Shown here: positions 62,424-64,000 of the stretch, piece by piece
Layout of the letters: each line of letters begins with the position of its first letter
Position numbering within the stretch: position 1 is the stretch's first letter
Assembly: GCF_000471905.2 (NCBI RefSeq)
Contig: NW_006495273.1
Coordinates: 916,641-980,640, forward strand
From: Amborella trichopoda
Taxonomy: Eukaryota > Streptophyta > Magnoliopsida > Amborellales > Amborellaceae
Direction: 5' to 3'
Length of the DNA stretch: 64,000 nt
Program-made: the position numbers and the translations under genes
The notes under the pieces: model-generated
Seen by the model: only the letters and a program-made list of their open reading frames with translations
Database searches by the model: none
Told to the model about the DNA's origin: nothing

Positions 62424-62920
62424 TTTACTTTTAATTTGAAAATTTATCAACTGCTTGATAATCATCATCATCAGAGTTTTTTCTCAATCAAATGGAGTCG
62501 GCTGCATGATATGTCATTTTACTCCATTAAAGGTCGTACCCTCAAAAAAACCATAAGTCCTTATATTTTTTTTTCCATCATATCATTTTGAGCCTACCTC
62601 TTGTTTTTTTTAGCTTTCCACTCTAAAGTGATTATTCTCTAAAGAAAACATAAAAAAGTTGTTGAGTTTTTTTTTGTTTTTAATTTGAAAATTTATCAAC
62701 TACCTAATAATCATCATCATCAGAGTTTTTTCTCAATTAAATGGGATCGGCTGCATGATCTGTCATTTTACTCCATTAAAGGTCGTACCCTCGAAAAGAC
62801 CATAAGTCCCTATATATTTTTTTCTATCATATCATTTTGAGTCTACCTCTTGTTTTTTTTAGCTTTCCACTCTAACATGATTATTCTCTAAAGAAAATAT
62901 AAAAAAGTTGTTGAGTTTTA
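62424..62920 (-). repeat. 249-bp tandem duplication carrying RTE-like 3' ends
   Basis: The 'taatttgaaaatttatcaac' start recurs at 62432 and 62681, and the copies stay similar to 'aaaaaagttgttgagttt'. In each, the minus strand reads 'gccgactccatttgattgag' or similar followed by CTGATGATGATGATTAT, resembling RTE LINE 3' termini. Confidence 0.75.
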
Positions 62921-64000
62921 TAATACTTGGATCTCATCCTCTAAAAAATGGAAGGTCTCTATTCAATGTCGAGACACCATCTTTTCAACTGCATTGATGG
63001 TGGAATTAGGAAATTTTTTTGATTGAGGCTAATCTATGGGTTGAAGAGGTTTATCCGTAAATTTGGGATCCTAAAATTATATCCACACGAACTTTTAACC
63101 GAGGGAGTGGACTCATGCGAAAGTGTAGTATCTTTTGGCTTAGAATTTTGTTGAGAATTTTAAATCACTCATAGGTCACCATTCTAGAATTCTATATTTA
63201 AATCACTTAAATGTTAAGCACGAAGAAGCTATCATCAGCTTTAAATAAAGGGAGAGCACGATTGCTTCATTAACCCAATATTGTTTTATTTTTTTATTTT
63301 TGAATAAACCCAATTGATATTACATTTTAGGGCTGTTTGGATACCTGGAAATATATTTTCTGTTAAATATATTATCGGAGTAATACATTACTGCGTAATA
63401 CATTATGGATTGTTATAGATGCAACTTGGAAAATACATTGTTACTATTTGGCTATGTCTGGAAAAAATATGGGAAATGCATTACTAATATTTTACTAGCA
63501 CTTGCTTATAAACTATCATTTTTTTTTTTAATCACTAAATTCCAATAAAATGTAGAATTAAAGTCATTATCATACCATTTCAAAAATATTTTCTAATAAT
63601 AACATCATCACCATTTCAGAAAGATTTTTTAATAATAATTCGTACCATTCTAAAGTCATCATCACATTATTTCCTACTTATTTTACATGACTTTAGCACT
63701 TATATGGAATCACATATCTTTTAACATGATTAGACTTTGGTTTCAACATGATAAGTCACTGGAATAATATGACGTAACATATTTTTATTGCTATAAGCTT
63801 TATTTTTATTTATTTTTTATAGAAGTCTTTCAAATGTCTCTATATAATTTCAAATAAGCAATAAATTTATGATACTAAATTCAAAATATTTATGGTACAA
63901 GTTAAAAAATGGGAAGAAGTTTGATTAGTAAACTGGAAGGTTTGTTTATTGCAATAGAAAATTTTGAGGCATTGGAAGAGAATAAAGAGCTATGATTTAT
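62921..64000. other. Intergenic sequence, nothing recognised
   Basis: AT-rich, with small repeated words ('accatttca' around 63577 and 63611) but no gene. Confidence 0.5.

Overview
This is nuclear DNA from a flowering plant. It contains split genes with GT-AG introns, land-plant gene families (a NIP-type boron channel, a plant long-chain-base kinase), telo-boxes ahead of a ribosomal-protein locus, and a dense load of hAT, Mutator-type, Copia, L1 and RTE debris. The sequence does not let me name the species. Base composition is AT-rich with many (CT)n, (TA)n and poly(A) tracts, and there are three assembly gaps (26853-27671, 41954-41973, 53497-53516).

Genes. (1) 3254-15974, plus strand: a complete four-exon aquaporin of the NIP5;1/NIP6;1 group (282 aa, NPS and NPV pore motifs). 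Its first intron is 10.5 kb. The leader before the start codon carries two minimal AUG-stop upstream ORFs (ATGTAA at 2939 and 3100), the element known to regulate Arabidopsis NIP5;1 by boron. They sit in a module repeated three times. (2) 25661-41346, plus strand: a complete twelve-exon diacylglycerol-kinase-domain protein (361 aa) that I recognise as the plant sphingoid long-chain-base kinase LCBK2-like protein. Its 10.4 kb second intron holds an assembly gap and a nested pair of hAT transposons. (3) 48389-51876, minus strand: a 40S ribosomal protein S9 (uS4) locus with all three exons, good splice sites, telo-boxes and a TATA box, but two in-frame stop codons. It is a recent non-processed pseudogene, unless the stops are consensus errors.

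Mobile DNA. An outer hAT element (31535-35744, 8-bp TSD TTACTCAT) contains a second hAT insertion (31895-33856, 8-bp TSD TGAGAAAT). The inner one encodes three tandem BED zinc fingers joined directly to an acidic tail, with a single stop codon in an otherwise open frame. A third hAT element (43481-47016, 8-bp TSD GCAACTAC) carries a nearly full-length decayed transposase and sits inside a minisatellite. Intron 1 of the NIP gene and the intergenic regions hold several Mutator-type MITEs with 9-bp target duplications, a GGATCC-rich foldback element, a hairpin MITE family, LINE tails, a deleted Copia element and two long inverted repeat pairs.

The three genes have unrelated functions (boron uptake, sphingolipid phosphorylation, translation), and nothing suggests they act together. 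The most interesting host signal is the boron-sensing leader of the NIP gene. The most interesting mobile signal is the triple-BED frame.
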